Assembly (NCBI GenBank): GCA_903862885.1
Contig: CAIOZU010000028.1
Coordinates: 57,581-121,580, forward strand
Direction: 5' to 3'
DNA: 64,000 nucleotides
Source of the DNA: an uncultured Pseudomonadota bacterium
Lineage (GTDB): Bacteria; Pseudomonadota; Gammaproteobacteria; Steroidobacterales; Steroidobacteraceae
Positions 17,141 through 26,316 of this stretch are shown one piece after another. The notes under the pieces are model-generated. The model was not told the DNA's origin. It was given only the letters and a program-made list of their open reading frames with translations, and did not search any database. The position numbers and the translations under genes are program-made. Each line of letters starts with the position of its first letter. Positions within the stretch are counted from its first letter, which is position 1.

Positions 17141-18442
17141 CTATGGTTGTGCGAGGCCTAGAGGCTGGCCCTTTGCACGAACGACGTGACCGCCTTTCAT
17201 AACGAAGTGGACTCGACTGAATGCTGAGCTGTCTTCTGTCAGGTCACCGTCAATAGCCACTAGGTCGGCGTAGCGGCCGGCTTGTAAGCTCCCGATTTGA
17301 TCAGCGGCGCCGATCAGAGTGGCGGCTTCACTCGTGGCACTTAAAATAGCGCGTCCGACGCTTAGGCCATTTGCAGTGAGTAGTTTAAATTCCATGGTGT
17401 GATCCCCCTCGCCAAGGTCCGTCCCATAGGCGATACGGACACCGGATTTTGCAGCCAGCGGAAAGTGGGCCTTGGGTAGAAGATCGTTTGCTAACTCTTT
17501 GGCGGCAGTGCCGGGCGCGAGTAGATCAGGCCGATCGTGCGCCACTTGATAGAAGACTTCATAGACCGTGAGGGTGGGGACTAAGAACGTACCGTGCGCT
17601 TTCATGAGCGCCAACGTTGCGCTGTTGGCAAAAGATCCGTGTTCTATAGAATCAACACCCGCACGAACTGCGCTGTCGATCGCCGCAGAAGGGTAGGTAT
17701 GGGCAGCGACTTGCATGCCAAGCGCGTGGGCGGTGGAGACGATGGTCCGAATTTCATCGTCGGTCATCAGTGTTCGCTGCGGGTCATCGCCGGTTGATGC
17801 AATACCACCGGAAGGCATGATCTTGATGAGATCAGCACCGCGTCGACGATGCTCACGGACGCGAAAGCGCGCCTCATCGCTTGAGTCGACTTTTCCAGAG
17901 TCCCAGCCGGGATGATTCAAAGCGGGGTCGAGACCGTTATAGGGGTCGCCGTGACCGGCCGTTGGACCGAGAGGTTCAAGCGATACCCATAGGCGGGGGC
18001 CGGGGATCTTGCCGCTATCGATCGCATGCTTAACGGCGACGGTCTCATTGCCACCACCGAGATCGCGGGCGCTGGTAAAACCTTGGCTCAGGAGATCACG
18101 CATGAAGACGGTAGCGTTAAAGGCGCGGTCGAGATCAGAGTGGGTGAGCCACTGTTCCGTGGCATTGCTCTGGCTCGGTAAGGTAGCGGTCATGTGGATA
18201 TGACAGTCAATAAATCCTGGCAGGACAGTACTGGTTGATAGATCAATGATGTGCGCATTGGGGGTAGTGACAAAGCCTGCTTGAATAGCAATCACTCGTT
18301 CATCATGGATCACCACTGACATGTTGCTGCGAGGTGTTTCCGTGACGCCATCATATAAAATGCCAGCATGCACAATCAGATCTGACGCTTGGGCCGTGAT
18401 GCTTAAGCAGAGAGTGGCTAATAGCCATAGGGGTCTAATCAC
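17141..18442 (-). CDS. Secreted amidohydrolase-family metal-dependent hydrolase
   Basis: A 433-residue protein with a signal peptide (PLWLLATLCLSITAQA). The metal-binding GFIDCHIHMT (HxH) is present. Downstream come DLIKIMPSGGI (the lysine ligand), AAHTYPSAAI (His), SIEHGSF (His) and GTDLGEG (Asp), the full ligand set of the imidazolonepropionase/Xaa-Pro dipeptidase-like group. GTG 18442 is taken as start because GGAG lies 7 bases before it; the frame is open further to 18484. Members cleave cyclic amides or X-Pro/X-Arg dipeptides. Exact substrate unknown. Confidence 0.85.
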   Translation of the reverse strand: MIRPLWLLATLCLSITAQASDLIVHAGILYDGVTETPRSNMSVVIHDERVIAIQAGFVTTPNAHIIDLSTSTVLPGFIDCHIHMTATLPSQSNATEQWLTHSDLDRAFNATVFMRDLLSQGFTSARDLGGGNETVAVKHAIDSGKIPGPRLWVSLEPLGPTAGHGDPYNGLDPALNHPGWDSGKVDSSDEARFRVREHRRRGADLIKIMPSGGIASTGDDPQRTLMTDDEIRTIVSTAHALGMQVAAHTYPSAAIDSAVRAGVDSIEHGSFANSATLALMKAHGTFLVPTLTVYEVFYQVAHDRPDLLAPGTAAKELANDLLPKAHFPLAAKSGVRIAYGTDLGEGDHTMEFKLLTANGLSVGRAILSATSEAATLIGAADQIGSLQAGRYADLVAIDGDLTEDSSAFSRVHFVMKGGHVVRAKGQPLGLAQP

Positions 18443-18563
18443 GGTGGGGCTCCGGGTTGAGTGCGGCGGCTGGCGGCTTAGCACGCTACCACGGAGCGGA
18501 CCTGCTGTGGCAACGATTGGAGGGGGTGCGACGGGCAGGGCCGCGCCTGCCCGCCTCGGTGGC

Positions 18564-19358
18564 TTACGATATCACCGCAGCAAGCATTTTAAAGCTGACG
18601 ACCAGTAGGATGGCGGCCAGAATCCGCCGAATGGCCATTGCTGGCAGACGCGTTGAGAGCAGAGCGCCAGCGATTACCCCAGGGATAGAACCCAGTAGCA
18701 GCATGCCGAGCAAGTTGAAGTTCACATCGCCAATAAACAAATGGCCGATACCCGCAAATAAAGCCAAGGGCACCGCATGGACGATGTCTGTCGCCACCAA
18801 GCGCGCTGGGCTCAAGCGCTGAGGGTATAAGTAACTCAGCATGGTGGCACCTATTGCGCCTGCACCGACCGAGGTGAGGGTCACTAACAACCCGAGGGCG
18901 GCACCTGCGATGATGGTTAATGCAATTTGAAATGCTTTGGCTTTCCCTGAGAGGGCCGGCGTCGTCTCATCGGCTGGCACCCACCGTCGACGCAGCAGCA
19001 TCATGAGAGCGGACATACCCACGCTGATTGCAATGGCGGTGATCACCCAAGGATCAACGTGCGGTCGTTGCGCTTGATGACTAAGCCACAGGAGTGTCAA
19101 CAGCGCGGCCGGTAGACTACCCAGCCAAAGTCGGTTGACGATCGGCCAATCGATTAAGAAATTCGTCTGGTAAATCCGCGACGCGACCACTTTGGTAGTC
19201 GCTGCGAACCAAAGATCAGTGCCAACGGCGGTCAAGGGTTGCACGCCTAACAGCAGCACCAGTACCGGGGTCATGAGAGAGCCACCCCCCACTCCCGTGA
19301 GACCAATCAATAGGCCAACGATCGCTCCGGAGAGAATTTCAGGCCAATTCACGTGCAT
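18564..19358 (-). CDS. TauE/SafE (TSUP) family membrane transporter
   Basis: A protein of about 264 residues with roughly eight hydrophobic segments. The N-terminal GLLIGLTGVGGGSLMTPVLVLLLG is the TSUP signature, and the internal repeat LLVTLTSVGAGAIGATMLSYLYP mirrors it, as expected from the two-fold repeat. TSUP proteins export sulfite, sulfoacetate or related organic anions. ATG 19358 is preferred, since it places the first helix close to the start; ATG 19394 is an alternative. Confidence 0.88.
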   Translation of the reverse strand: MHVNWPEILSGAIVGLLIGLTGVGGGSLMTPVLVLLLGVQPLTAVGTDLWFAATTKVVASRIYQTNFLIDWPIVNRLWLGSLPAALLTLLWLSHQAQRPHVDPWVITAIAISVGMSALMMLLRRRWVPADETTPALSGKAKAFQIALTIIAGAALGLLVTLTSVGAGAIGATMLSYLYPQRLSPARLVATDIVHAVPLALFAGIGHLFIGDVNFNLLGMLLLGSIPGVIAGALLSTRLPAMAIRRILAAILLVVSFKMLAAVIS

Positions 19359-19495
19359 GCTCACTCGATTATCGAAGTGCGTATCTTCCCACATTCGGTG
19401 CTGTGGCTGTCACCGCGAGTGCTAAATAGAGCGCTCTGATCATAATATTAAGCTATCAGGACCTCCGTTTTGGTCATGCGCCTCTATAATGGCGA

Positions 19496-20281
19496 ATGCC
19501 TAACACCCGTTCGCCTCTACCCTCGGTGTTTCGTCGCCGGATAGCGCTTGTCACCGGTGCGGGCAGTGCTCAAGGAATCGGTTTTGCGACGGCGCGCGCC
19601 TTAGGTCAATTAGGGCATCGGGTGTATCTCACCTCGACCACGGATAGGATTTTGGAGCGCGCTGCCACTTTGCGGGCTGAAGGAGTGGATGCGATCGGTT
19701 TAAAAGCGGATCTTACTGATCCCAGTCAAGTGGAGGGTCTGGTTGCTACGCTCTCCGCACCGGTGGACCTTCTTGTTAACAACGCGGGGATGGCGGTGCT
19801 CGGCGTGGTGGATGCTGGTGCGCCGTTGCGAAATATGTCTTTGAGTGTTTGGAACCAAGTGATTGAGCGCAATCTCACGACGGCATTTTTAATGACCCGG
19901 GCCTGCTTGCCGTCGATGCTGGCTCAGCACTTTGGTCGTATCGTGACGGTGTCCTCAACCACCGGTGCGGTCGCGGGAGTGGCCGGTGACAGCGCCTACG
20001 CGGCCGCCAAAGCGGCTTTGCTCGGCATGACTCGATCACTCTGTCTTGAGGTGGCATCACAGGGGGTCACCGCGAATGCGATCGCCCCAGGTTGGATAGC
20101 CACCGGGTCACAGACTCTGCCGGAGGAACATGCCGGTCGGGCCACACCCATGGGGCGCTCTGGAACGCCAGATGAAGTGGCAGCAGCCATTGTTTTTCTG
20201 TGTTCTGAACAGGCGTCTTACCTTACCGGGCAGCTGTTGATTGTCGATGGTGGTAACAGTGTCCTTGAGAGTCACGCATGA
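19496..20281 (+). CDS. Short-chain dehydrogenase/reductase (FabG-like)
   Basis: A 261-residue SDR. The cofactor motif is TGAGSAQGIGFATARAL, the NNAG motif is LLVNNAGMAVLG, and the catalytic residues are in VSSTTG and YAAAKAALLG (Ser, YxxxK). The C-terminal YLTGQLLIVDGGNS is typical. No basic residue directly follows the second strand, so cofactor preference (NAD or NADP) is not clear. It overlaps the next SDR by 4 bases (ATGA), forming an SDR-SDR pair, perhaps together with the gamma-glutamyltransferase downstream. Confidence 0.87.
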   Translation: MPNTRSPLPSVFRRRIALVTGAGSAQGIGFATARALGQLGHRVYLTSTTDRILERAATLRAEGVDAIGLKADLTDPSQVEGLVATLSAPVDLLVNNAGMAVLGVVDAGAPLRNMSLSVWNQVIERNLTTAFLMTRACLPSMLAQHFGRIVTVSSTTGAVAGVAGDSAYAAAKAALLGMTRSLCLEVASQGVTANAIAPGWIATGSQTLPEEHAGRATPMGRSGTPDEVAAAIVFLCSEQASYLTGQLLIVDGGNSVLESHA

Positions 20282-21039
20282 GTCGGCCAGTGATACTGAT
20301 CACAGGCGCCGGCGGTGGTATTGGCAGTGCAGTGGCTCAGCGCTTTGCACGGGCCGGTTGGCAGCCGATGCTGACGGATGTGTCACACAGTGCCCTCATT
20401 GCAGCATCTCAAGCGTCCGCCGATGCGCCTTTCCAAGTCGCCGATTTAACGCATACATCGGCTTGTCAAAGTCTAATTGATTGGGTTATCTCACTTCATG
20501 GGCGACTAGATGGGGTAGTCAATGCGATTGGCATTTGGCGAGAAGGAGCGACGGAGACCACTTTAGAAGCAGATTTTGACGCAGTGTTCGCGGTGAATGT
20601 GAAAAGCGTCTACTTTGTATCGGTTGCAGCTGTTCCTCACCTGAAGGCCTCCGAAGGCTTCATTATTAATTTATCGAGTGATGCGGGCATCCAAGGCAAT
20701 AAGGGCGCTGCACTTTATTGTGCGTCTAAAGGTGCGGTATCCTTGTTTTCAAAGGCGCTGGCATTGGAATTGGCTCCCTTTGGCGTGCGGGTGAATGCGA
20801 TATGTCCGGGTGATGTGTCAACGCCTATGCTAGAGCGTCAGGCAAGCACCTATGGTGCTGACAATCCCGCTGGGTACTTGGCGGATTTATTGCGGGGTTA
20901 TCCACAAGGATCCGATCGAGCCCGCTTTGTCACTGCCGATGAAGTGGCGTCACTAATCGAATATCTCGCTCGTCCTGAAGCCAAGCCGATTACAGGGGCG
21001 ATGGTCTCGATTGATTTTGGTTACTCTGCTGGCAAGTGA
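20278..21039 (+). CDS. Short-chain dehydrogenase/reductase, second of an SDR pair
   Basis: A 253-residue SDR with TGAGGGIGSAVAQRFARAGW (cofactor), VVNAIGIW in place of the NNAG motif, LSSDAG with the catalytic Ser, and YCASKGAVSLF (YxxxK). The tail ITGAMVSIDFGYSAG is normal. The start overlaps the stop of the first SDR. Paired SDRs of this type often catalyse successive steps on one substrate, or differ in stereochemistry; that is inference. Substrate unknown. Confidence 0.87.
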   Translation: MSRPVILITGAGGGIGSAVAQRFARAGWQPMLTDVSHSALIAASQASADAPFQVADLTHTSACQSLIDWVISLHGRLDGVVNAIGIWREGATETTLEADFDAVFAVNVKSVYFVSVAAVPHLKASEGFIINLSSDAGIQGNKGAALYCASKGAVSLFSKALALELAPFGVRVNAICPGDVSTPMLERQASTYGADNPAGYLADLLRGYPQGSDRARFVTADEVASLIEYLARPEAKPITGAMVSIDFGYSAGK

Positions 21040-21078
21040 GTCGGTTTCTTGAGTGGACGCAACGGTTGGGTGAATAAC

Positions 21079-22743
21079 ATGATCAAGCGAATCTGCTGGT
21101 GGGTTTTAGTTGCACTGTCGCTGACTGAAGCCGATCTGACTTTTGCGGATGCGGCGGTCGCCGTGCCTGATCGCTTCGCAGCGGATACGGCAGGGCAGAT
21201 TTTTAAGCAAGGTGGCAATGCCGTGGATGCGGCGGTGGCCATTGCGTTTACGCTTTCGGTAACTTATCCCGAAGCCGGCAACCTAGGCGGTGGCGGCTTC
21301 TCAACGGTGTATTTTGGCGGGACCGCTTACTTCCTAGATTACCGTGAACGGGCGCCACAAGCCGCTGGCGTCTCAATGTATTTAGACGCTACCGGTGAGG
21401 TAGTGCCTGATCTCAGTACTATTGGTGCGAAAGCAGCCGGTGTGCCAGGCACCGTCGCGGGTCTTTGGGCGTTGCATCATCGCTTTGGCCGTCTGTCTTG
21501 GCGCGCTGACTTAGCGCCTGCTATTCGCTACGCGGAAAATGGTTTTAGCGTGCGCGCTGACCTTGCTGAGTCGGCCAATGAGTTTTCCGATACCTTGCAT
21601 GGCCGTACGAATTTTGCACATTATTTTGGTGGACTGCAGGCCGGCCATCGTCTAAGGCAGCCTGAGTTGGCACACGCCCTACGTCGCATTGCCTTACAGG
21701 GTCGCGACGGGTTCTATCAAGGGCGCACCGCGCAACTGATCACCACTGATATGCAGCGTCATGGTGGTCTGATCACTCTAATGGATCTTAAGAACTATCA
21801 AGCCGTTTGGCGGGATCCGATTGTGGTCAATTGGGCGGGTTTTAAGGTAATTACTGCGCCACCACCCAGTTCAGGGGGAATAGGTTTGGTGGCGTTGCTT
21901 AAAATGAAAGAAATGCTCGCGCCGGCGTTCAGCGGCGTTCTGTTTAACTCCGCTCAGTATGTTCATTTGCTCGCAGAGATTGAAAAGAGAGTATTTGCGG
22001 ATCGTGCAGAATACCTCGGTGATCCGGATTACGTGCCGGTGCCAGTGGCCGAGTTGATTGACGACAGTTATTTGCAAAAACGTGCTCACGACGTGCGCGT
22101 CAGCGGTATCTCACCGCTGAGCTCGGTCGGTCCGGGTTTAGTGCCTCATCACAACACCACGCATTTTTCCGTGATCGATGCCATGGGGAATGCAGTCTCT
22201 AACACGTATACGCTGAATGATGAGTTTGGTAGTGGAGAGGTGGTCGCCGGGGCTGGATTTTTACTCAACAATGAGATGGATGATTTTTCCATCAAGCCGG
22301 GCACACCGAACCTATATGGCGTAGTGGGCGGTGACGCTAACGCCATTGCGCCTGGCAAGCGGCCGTTGTCTTCGATGACGCCGACGATCTTAACGCGCGA
22401 TGGCAAAGTGGCTTTAGTGATAGGCACCCCGGGTGGGTCACGTATTTTTACTTCAGTCTTCCAAGTCATCACGAATTGGCACGACTTTTCAATGCCACTC
22501 AATGAGGCAGTGGCAGTCACTCGAGTGCACCATCAGCTGTTGCCGGACAACTTGATTTATGAAGAGCCTTACCGATTCTTAGACCAAGCGACACGGGACG
22601 AGTTAGTGGTTCGTGGGTATCAGCTTGAGAATCAACATTGGAATGGCAATATTCAAGCGATTGCAGTGTCTGGCAAGCAGGTGGTGGCAGTGGCTGATCC
22701 GCGGGGAGGAGGCGTTGGTCGAGTGTTTGGCGCGCCTCACTGA
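21079..22743 (+). CDS. ggt: Gamma-glutamyltransferase / glutathione hydrolase precursor
   Basis: A 554-residue protein with an N-terminal hydrophobic signal (WWVLVALSLTEADLTFA). The autoprocessing site is NTTHFSVIDAMGNAVSNTYTLN; the first Thr (residue 360 from ATG 21079) is the expected new N-terminus and nucleophile. GKRPLSSMTPTI and GTPGGSRI form the substrate pocket. The enzyme is periplasmic and cleaves gamma-glutamyl bonds of glutathione and related compounds. ATG 21079 is preferred over a TTG at 21049. It follows the SDR pair by 39 bases. A link to the gamma-glutamylmethylamide chemistry encoded further right is possible but unsupported. Confidence 0.9.
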   Translation: MIKRICWWVLVALSLTEADLTFADAAVAVPDRFAADTAGQIFKQGGNAVDAAVAIAFTLSVTYPEAGNLGGGGFSTVYFGGTAYFLDYRERAPQAAGVSMYLDATGEVVPDLSTIGAKAAGVPGTVAGLWALHHRFGRLSWRADLAPAIRYAENGFSVRADLAESANEFSDTLHGRTNFAHYFGGLQAGHRLRQPELAHALRRIALQGRDGFYQGRTAQLITTDMQRHGGLITLMDLKNYQAVWRDPIVVNWAGFKVITAPPPSSGGIGLVALLKMKEMLAPAFSGVLFNSAQYVHLLAEIEKRVFADRAEYLGDPDYVPVPVAELIDDSYLQKRAHDVRVSGISPLSSVGPGLVPHHNTTHFSVIDAMGNAVSNTYTLNDEFGSGEVVAGAGFLLNNEMDDFSIKPGTPNLYGVVGGDANAIAPGKRPLSSMTPTILTRDGKVALVIGTPGGSRIFTSVFQVITNWHDFSMPLNEAVAVTRVHHQLLPDNLIYEEPYRFLDQATRDELVVRGYQLENQHWNGNIQAIAVSGKQVVAVADPRGGGVGRVFGAPH

Positions 22744-22770
22744 TTAGCCGGCCTTCCACGGCATGCAGAC

Positions 22771-23823
22771 TCACTGCCGCTTAATTGCTAACTTTAGTTT
22801 GTCAATCACCGCCGTGACGGTGATCAAATCCATGACTCCTTCTCGCTCGATCTTCGTGCGCCAGGGGAGTGATTCAGCGGGTTTCCCTAGAAATTTTTGA
22901 GCCGCTTGATCGAAGCAGTTAACGCACCAGCTACGACTGAAGTACGGACCACTGCGTGCCGGATTGGTCGCGGCGTAAAGACCGACCACAGGGATGTTGA
23001 GCGCAGTGGCCATGTGCGCTGGACCTGCATCGGGAGTGAGCAGTACGCTCGCGCGACTTAAAGTCGCATAGAATTCAAGCAGGGTGTCTTGGCCTACTAA
23101 GTTGGTACATGAGGCTGACATCAGCGATTGAATGGCCTGCGCCATATCTCGTTCATCATCGGTGCGTCCACCGCACAGCAGGACGCGCATGTGGTGTGTG
23201 TTGATGGCGTAATCCGCGACGGCGGCGTAGCCGGCGGCGTTCCAGTTGCGAGCCTTGTGACTCGAGCAGGGGCTGATGATGAGGGTGGGTATCGCATCCG
23301 GTATCACCCGCTCAGCATACTGCTGCGCTTCGTCTGGAATGGGGATGCTCCAAATAAGCGGTGTGGGGGTCACGCCTAAGCGCTTAGCAAACTCAAGCAG
23401 TCCGTCCATCACGTGTTGATTGGGGACTGCGGCGATACGATGGGTAGTAAATAACCATTGCAGATCTAGCGCACGCGTCCGGTCAAAGCCTAATTTAATG
23501 GGGGCCTTGATAAGCTGCATGAGGCGACTGGCTCGCCATGAAAACTGCAAGTGTAAGGCGATATCAAACGTGCGTTGGTTAAGCGCTGCCTTCACGGCCT
23601 GTCGTCCTCGGCGGCCGGCTTTCTTGTCGAAGACAATGAATTCTATGTCTGGCAGGTGGCCGATGAAGCGCGCCTCTGCGCGGCCAATGATCCAGGTAAA
23701 TCGCGTCGTGGGCCAAGCGCGTTGTAGCGCACGCACCACGGGTAGGGTATGGCACACATCGCCGATGGCCGACAGCTTCACTAAGATGACAGAGCGCGGC
23801 GGGGTCTGTAGGAGATCGTTCAT
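22771..23823 (-). CDS. Glycosyltransferase family 9 (heptosyltransferase-like)
   Basis: A 350-residue GT9 protein. The N-terminal ILVKLSAIGDVCHTLPVVRAL is the heptosyltransferase signature (Asp near residue 20). The central IISPCSSHKARNWNAAGYAAVAD and the C-terminal LLTPDAGPAHMATALNIPVVGLYAATNPARSGPY form the nucleotide-sugar site. These enzymes add heptose or related sugars to the lipopolysaccharide inner core at the cytoplasmic face of the inner membrane. Which sugar is not determined. It appears to be a single gene, with an unrelated hydrolase upstream. Confidence 0.88.
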   Translation of the reverse strand: MNDLLQTPPRSVILVKLSAIGDVCHTLPVVRALQRAWPTTRFTWIIGRAEARFIGHLPDIEFIVFDKKAGRRGRQAVKAALNQRTFDIALHLQFSWRASRLMQLIKAPIKLGFDRTRALDLQWLFTTHRIAAVPNQHVMDGLLEFAKRLGVTPTPLIWSIPIPDEAQQYAERVIPDAIPTLIISPCSSHKARNWNAAGYAAVADYAINTHHMRVLLCGGRTDDERDMAQAIQSLMSASCTNLVGQDTLLEFYATLSRASVLLTPDAGPAHMATALNIPVVGLYAATNPARSGPYFSRSWCVNCFDQAAQKFLGKPAESLPWRTKIEREGVMDLITVTAVIDKLKLAIKRQ

Positions 23824-23859
23824 GCGTGCGCCGCGCGTGTCGGGGTGTGCCGTTGTCTT

Positions 23860-24819
23860 TTATAGGGGTTTGAGTAAGAAGGGGTTAACGATGTCTGCTA
23901 CCGCCTGCGGATCTTCCCAAAAAGAGTTATGACCAAGCTCTTTAAATATTTTTACGGTGGCATTCGGTAGACCTTTTATTAACGAGCAGCGATCTTTGGC
24001 CCCAAAGATGGGATCTTTTTCGCCCCAGATGAGTAGGGTGGGTGCTGTTAATTTAGGCAGCGTGCTTTGTAATTCATAGCCGGTTAGGCCTTGATCAAGT
24101 ACCGAAAGCCATACTTTGACTGGAATGCCGGCTGCATCCTTGCGTTGTCTTCGTAAAAAATCCTCATCCACTGGGGTGGGAGAGGCATACCACTCAATCA
24201 TGAAGGGAGATTCTGGGTCGATTGGGTCGGTGAGTTTGACAATATCCGAGCGAAAGTCCATCGATGCCGGTTCTGCTGAGCCTGTGGGCGCGTCGCAGCC
24301 GACGCGTGGGCCGCCGGTGGATGACACTAAGACGACACGGCGAGTACGCTCCGGCCAATATTCAGCGAAGCTCTGGGCGATGATGCTGCCTAAAGAGTGC
24401 CCCACGATGTCCGCTTGTTTAATCTTGAGTACATCCAGTAATAAGCGGATGTCATAGGCGAAGTCGATTCGGTCATAGCAGCACTCGGGTTTGCTCGATT
24501 GGCCATGACCACGAATGTCTACTAAGAGGATTCGGAAGTGAGGATCTAAGTACGGTAGTAGGGGCACCCAATCACGGGCATTGTCGGTGTAGCCATGGAT
24601 CAGTACGACAACCGGTCCCTCTTTTGGGCCCTGGTCGATGTAGCCCAGTGAAATGCCATTAGGTAAGACGGCTATTTTCTTGGATTGGTCAAATTGATTG
24701 AGATCAACACCCAGCGGGGGTGCGGCGAGGGCGAATGAGGACACAGTACACAGCCAGAGGGCAGCGAATAGTAGCCCGGCAGTGAGCCGGCCCGTGCGGT
24801 AGGTGGGGTGGTCAGTCAT
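23860..24819 (-). CDS. Secreted alpha/beta hydrolase
   Basis: A 319-residue protein with a signal peptide (LTAGLLFAALWLCTVSSFALA). The alpha/beta-hydrolase fold is clear: VVLIHGYTDNARDW (oxyanion hole), VDIRGHGQSSKP, the nucleophile elbow VGHSLGSIIAQ (Ser), WGEKDPIFG (Asp region) and LGHNSFWEDP (His). ATG 24819 is chosen because AAAGGA lies 6 bases upstream. Probable periplasmic esterase or C-C bond hydrolase; substrate unknown. Confidence 0.87.
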   Translation of the reverse strand: MTDHPTYRTGRLTAGLLFAALWLCTVSSFALAAPPLGVDLNQFDQSKKIAVLPNGISLGYIDQGPKEGPVVVLIHGYTDNARDWVPLLPYLDPHFRILLVDIRGHGQSSKPECCYDRIDFAYDIRLLLDVLKIKQADIVGHSLGSIIAQSFAEYWPERTRRVVLVSSTGGPRVGCDAPTGSAEPASMDFRSDIVKLTDPIDPESPFMIEWYASPTPVDEDFLRRQRKDAAGIPVKVWLSVLDQGLTGYELQSTLPKLTAPTLLIWGEKDPIFGAKDRCSLIKGLPNATVKIFKELGHNSFWEDPQAVADIVNPFLLKPL

Positions 24820-25045
24820 AGCATTCCTTTGAGCCATCAGGTGATGTGGCGGTCACGCAGCTCGAGCTTCGGACACTGGGTAGGTAATTTCAAGCGCCAT
24901 AATGGCCGATTCTGGGTTTTAGTTGGCGTCTTTTCAGAGGGCTCAGTGGCCTTTTATGGGTCAGATACTTGAGGCGGGCGCTCGGGCAGCGTACGGTAAG
25001 GCTTTCTTTGGGGGCGAGTGTCCCCGCTCAGAGTAGACAGATGGG

Positions 25046-25492
25046 GTGGTTGTGCAGTCAAAACGAATGGTCTCCACAGGACTTCCCAGCATTGCGGCGT
25101 TGGCACTGGTGATGGTGGGCTTAGGTTTGGTCGGTATGACGGCCGGTGACCTGCCGGGTATTGCGGAGCAGTTAGCCGCCCCTCGCTGGCTATTGGGCGC
25201 GTTAGGGGGTGTGCTCGTGGGTGCCGGGTGGCAGGCATCTCGTACGCCCGCTCAACTGTTGTTGCGTCGTTCCCCTCCTTGGGTCGAACTGGTGGGCTTT
25301 GCGGTGGCAGGCATTGTGCTGGCCAAGCTCAGTGATTGGACTCGAGGGGCTGGGGGTGGGCCAGAGGCGATAGCGATCGGTGCGGGCATTAATGCCGCTG
25401 CAAGGATTTTATTTGGTATCGGTCTGGGTATCGTCCTAGGGTTCGTGGCTTTTCAAGCGTCTCAGGCGCGTCAGTCGGGCGATAAACGCTGA
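25046..25492 (+). CDS. Small hypothetical membrane protein
   Basis: A product of up to 148 residues with three or four hydrophobic segments: IAALALVMVGLGLVGMTAG, WLLGALGGVLVGAGWQA, LVGFAVAGIVLAKL and IGLGIVLGFVAFQAS. I do not recognise the family. Codon pattern and the continuous open frame support a real gene. The start is uncertain (GTG 25046, GTG 25052 or ATG 25067). It converges with the SDR gene to its right and ends 4 bases before that gene's stop. Confidence 0.55.
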   Translation: MVVQSKRMVSTGLPSIAALALVMVGLGLVGMTAGDLPGIAEQLAAPRWLLGALGGVLVGAGWQASRTPAQLLLRRSPPWVELVGFAVAGIVLAKLSDWTRGAGGGPEAIAIGAGINAAARILFGIGLGIVLGFVAFQASQARQSGDKR

Positions 25493-25496
25493 ATAC

Positions 25497-26273
25497 TCAG
25501 CTACGTAGATAACTGGCACCATTCACGTCGATGATCCCACCGGTCATTGCCGCCGGCGCATCAAGTGCGCAATAAACGACCGATTGCGCCACCTCATCCA
25601 CGTAATTGATTCGACCCAGTGGGTGTTGTCCTAAGATGGCGGCACCCTCCGGCCCTTGTAAATGGCTGTGTGCCATATCGGTTTCAACCCAACCGGGCGC
25701 CACGCTGTAGACGTAAATGGCGTGCGCCGCTAAGGCCTTGGCTAAGGATTGACCGAGCGAATTGACGGCGGCTTTGCTCGCGCCATAGGCGGGTCCGTCG
25801 GGTTCGCCTCGAAAAGCGCCACGTGAGGTGACATTGACAATGCGTCCGCGTCCGAAGCCGTCGCGCAGCGGTTGCATCCTCATGGTCTGGGCGGCGAGGA
25901 CCGATAAGTTGGCCGGACCTAACAGATTGGTGCCGATGGTTTCTTGCCAGATGCGCTGCCAGGTCGCGTAATCGGTCGTCAGTGGCGGGTGCTCGATAAA
26001 TACCCCCGCGTTATTAATGACGATATCGATGCCGCCTAAGCGAGCTGTCACCGTTTTCCACAGCGTCTCAATGGCTGCCCCATCGGTCAGATCGGCACCA
26101 AAGGCATGGTGTCCTGTGCCCGGTAAGCGATCAGCCAATCGCTTGGCAGCCGCTGCTTGTTGATGAAAATGCACGGCTACACGGACGCCGCGCACGGCTA
26201 AGGCCTGGGCAATGCCCTGTCCGATGCCTCTGGATGCACCGGTGACTAAGGCCACCAAAGGGGCGTTGGACAC
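25497..26273 (-). CDS. Short-chain dehydrogenase/reductase (FabG-like)
   Basis: A 258-residue SDR: TGASRGIGQGIAQALA (cofactor), IVINNAGVF, VTSRGAF (catalytic Ser) and YGASKAAVNSL (YxxxK). A histidine and glutamine follow beta-2 (VHFHQQ), so cofactor choice is unclear. The C-terminal TGGIIDVNGASYLRS is usual for 3-ketoacyl-ACP-reductase-like SDRs. It lies 43 bases downstream of the homocysteine methyltransferase gene on the same strand and may share its transcript. Substrate unknown. Confidence 0.87.
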   Translation of the reverse strand: MSNAPLVALVTGASRGIGQGIAQALAVRGVRVAVHFHQQAAAAKRLADRLPGTGHHAFGADLTDGAAIETLWKTVTARLGGIDIVINNAGVFIEHPPLTTDYATWQRIWQETIGTNLLGPANLSVLAAQTMRMQPLRDGFGRGRIVNVTSRGAFRGEPDGPAYGASKAAVNSLGQSLAKALAAHAIYVYSVAPGWVETDMAHSHLQGPEGAAILGQHPLGRINYVDEVAQSVVYCALDAPAAMTGGIIDVNGASYLRS

Positions 26274-26316
26274 GATTTTCTCCCGACGGGTCGACAGACA
26301 GCGCGTGAGTGCGCCG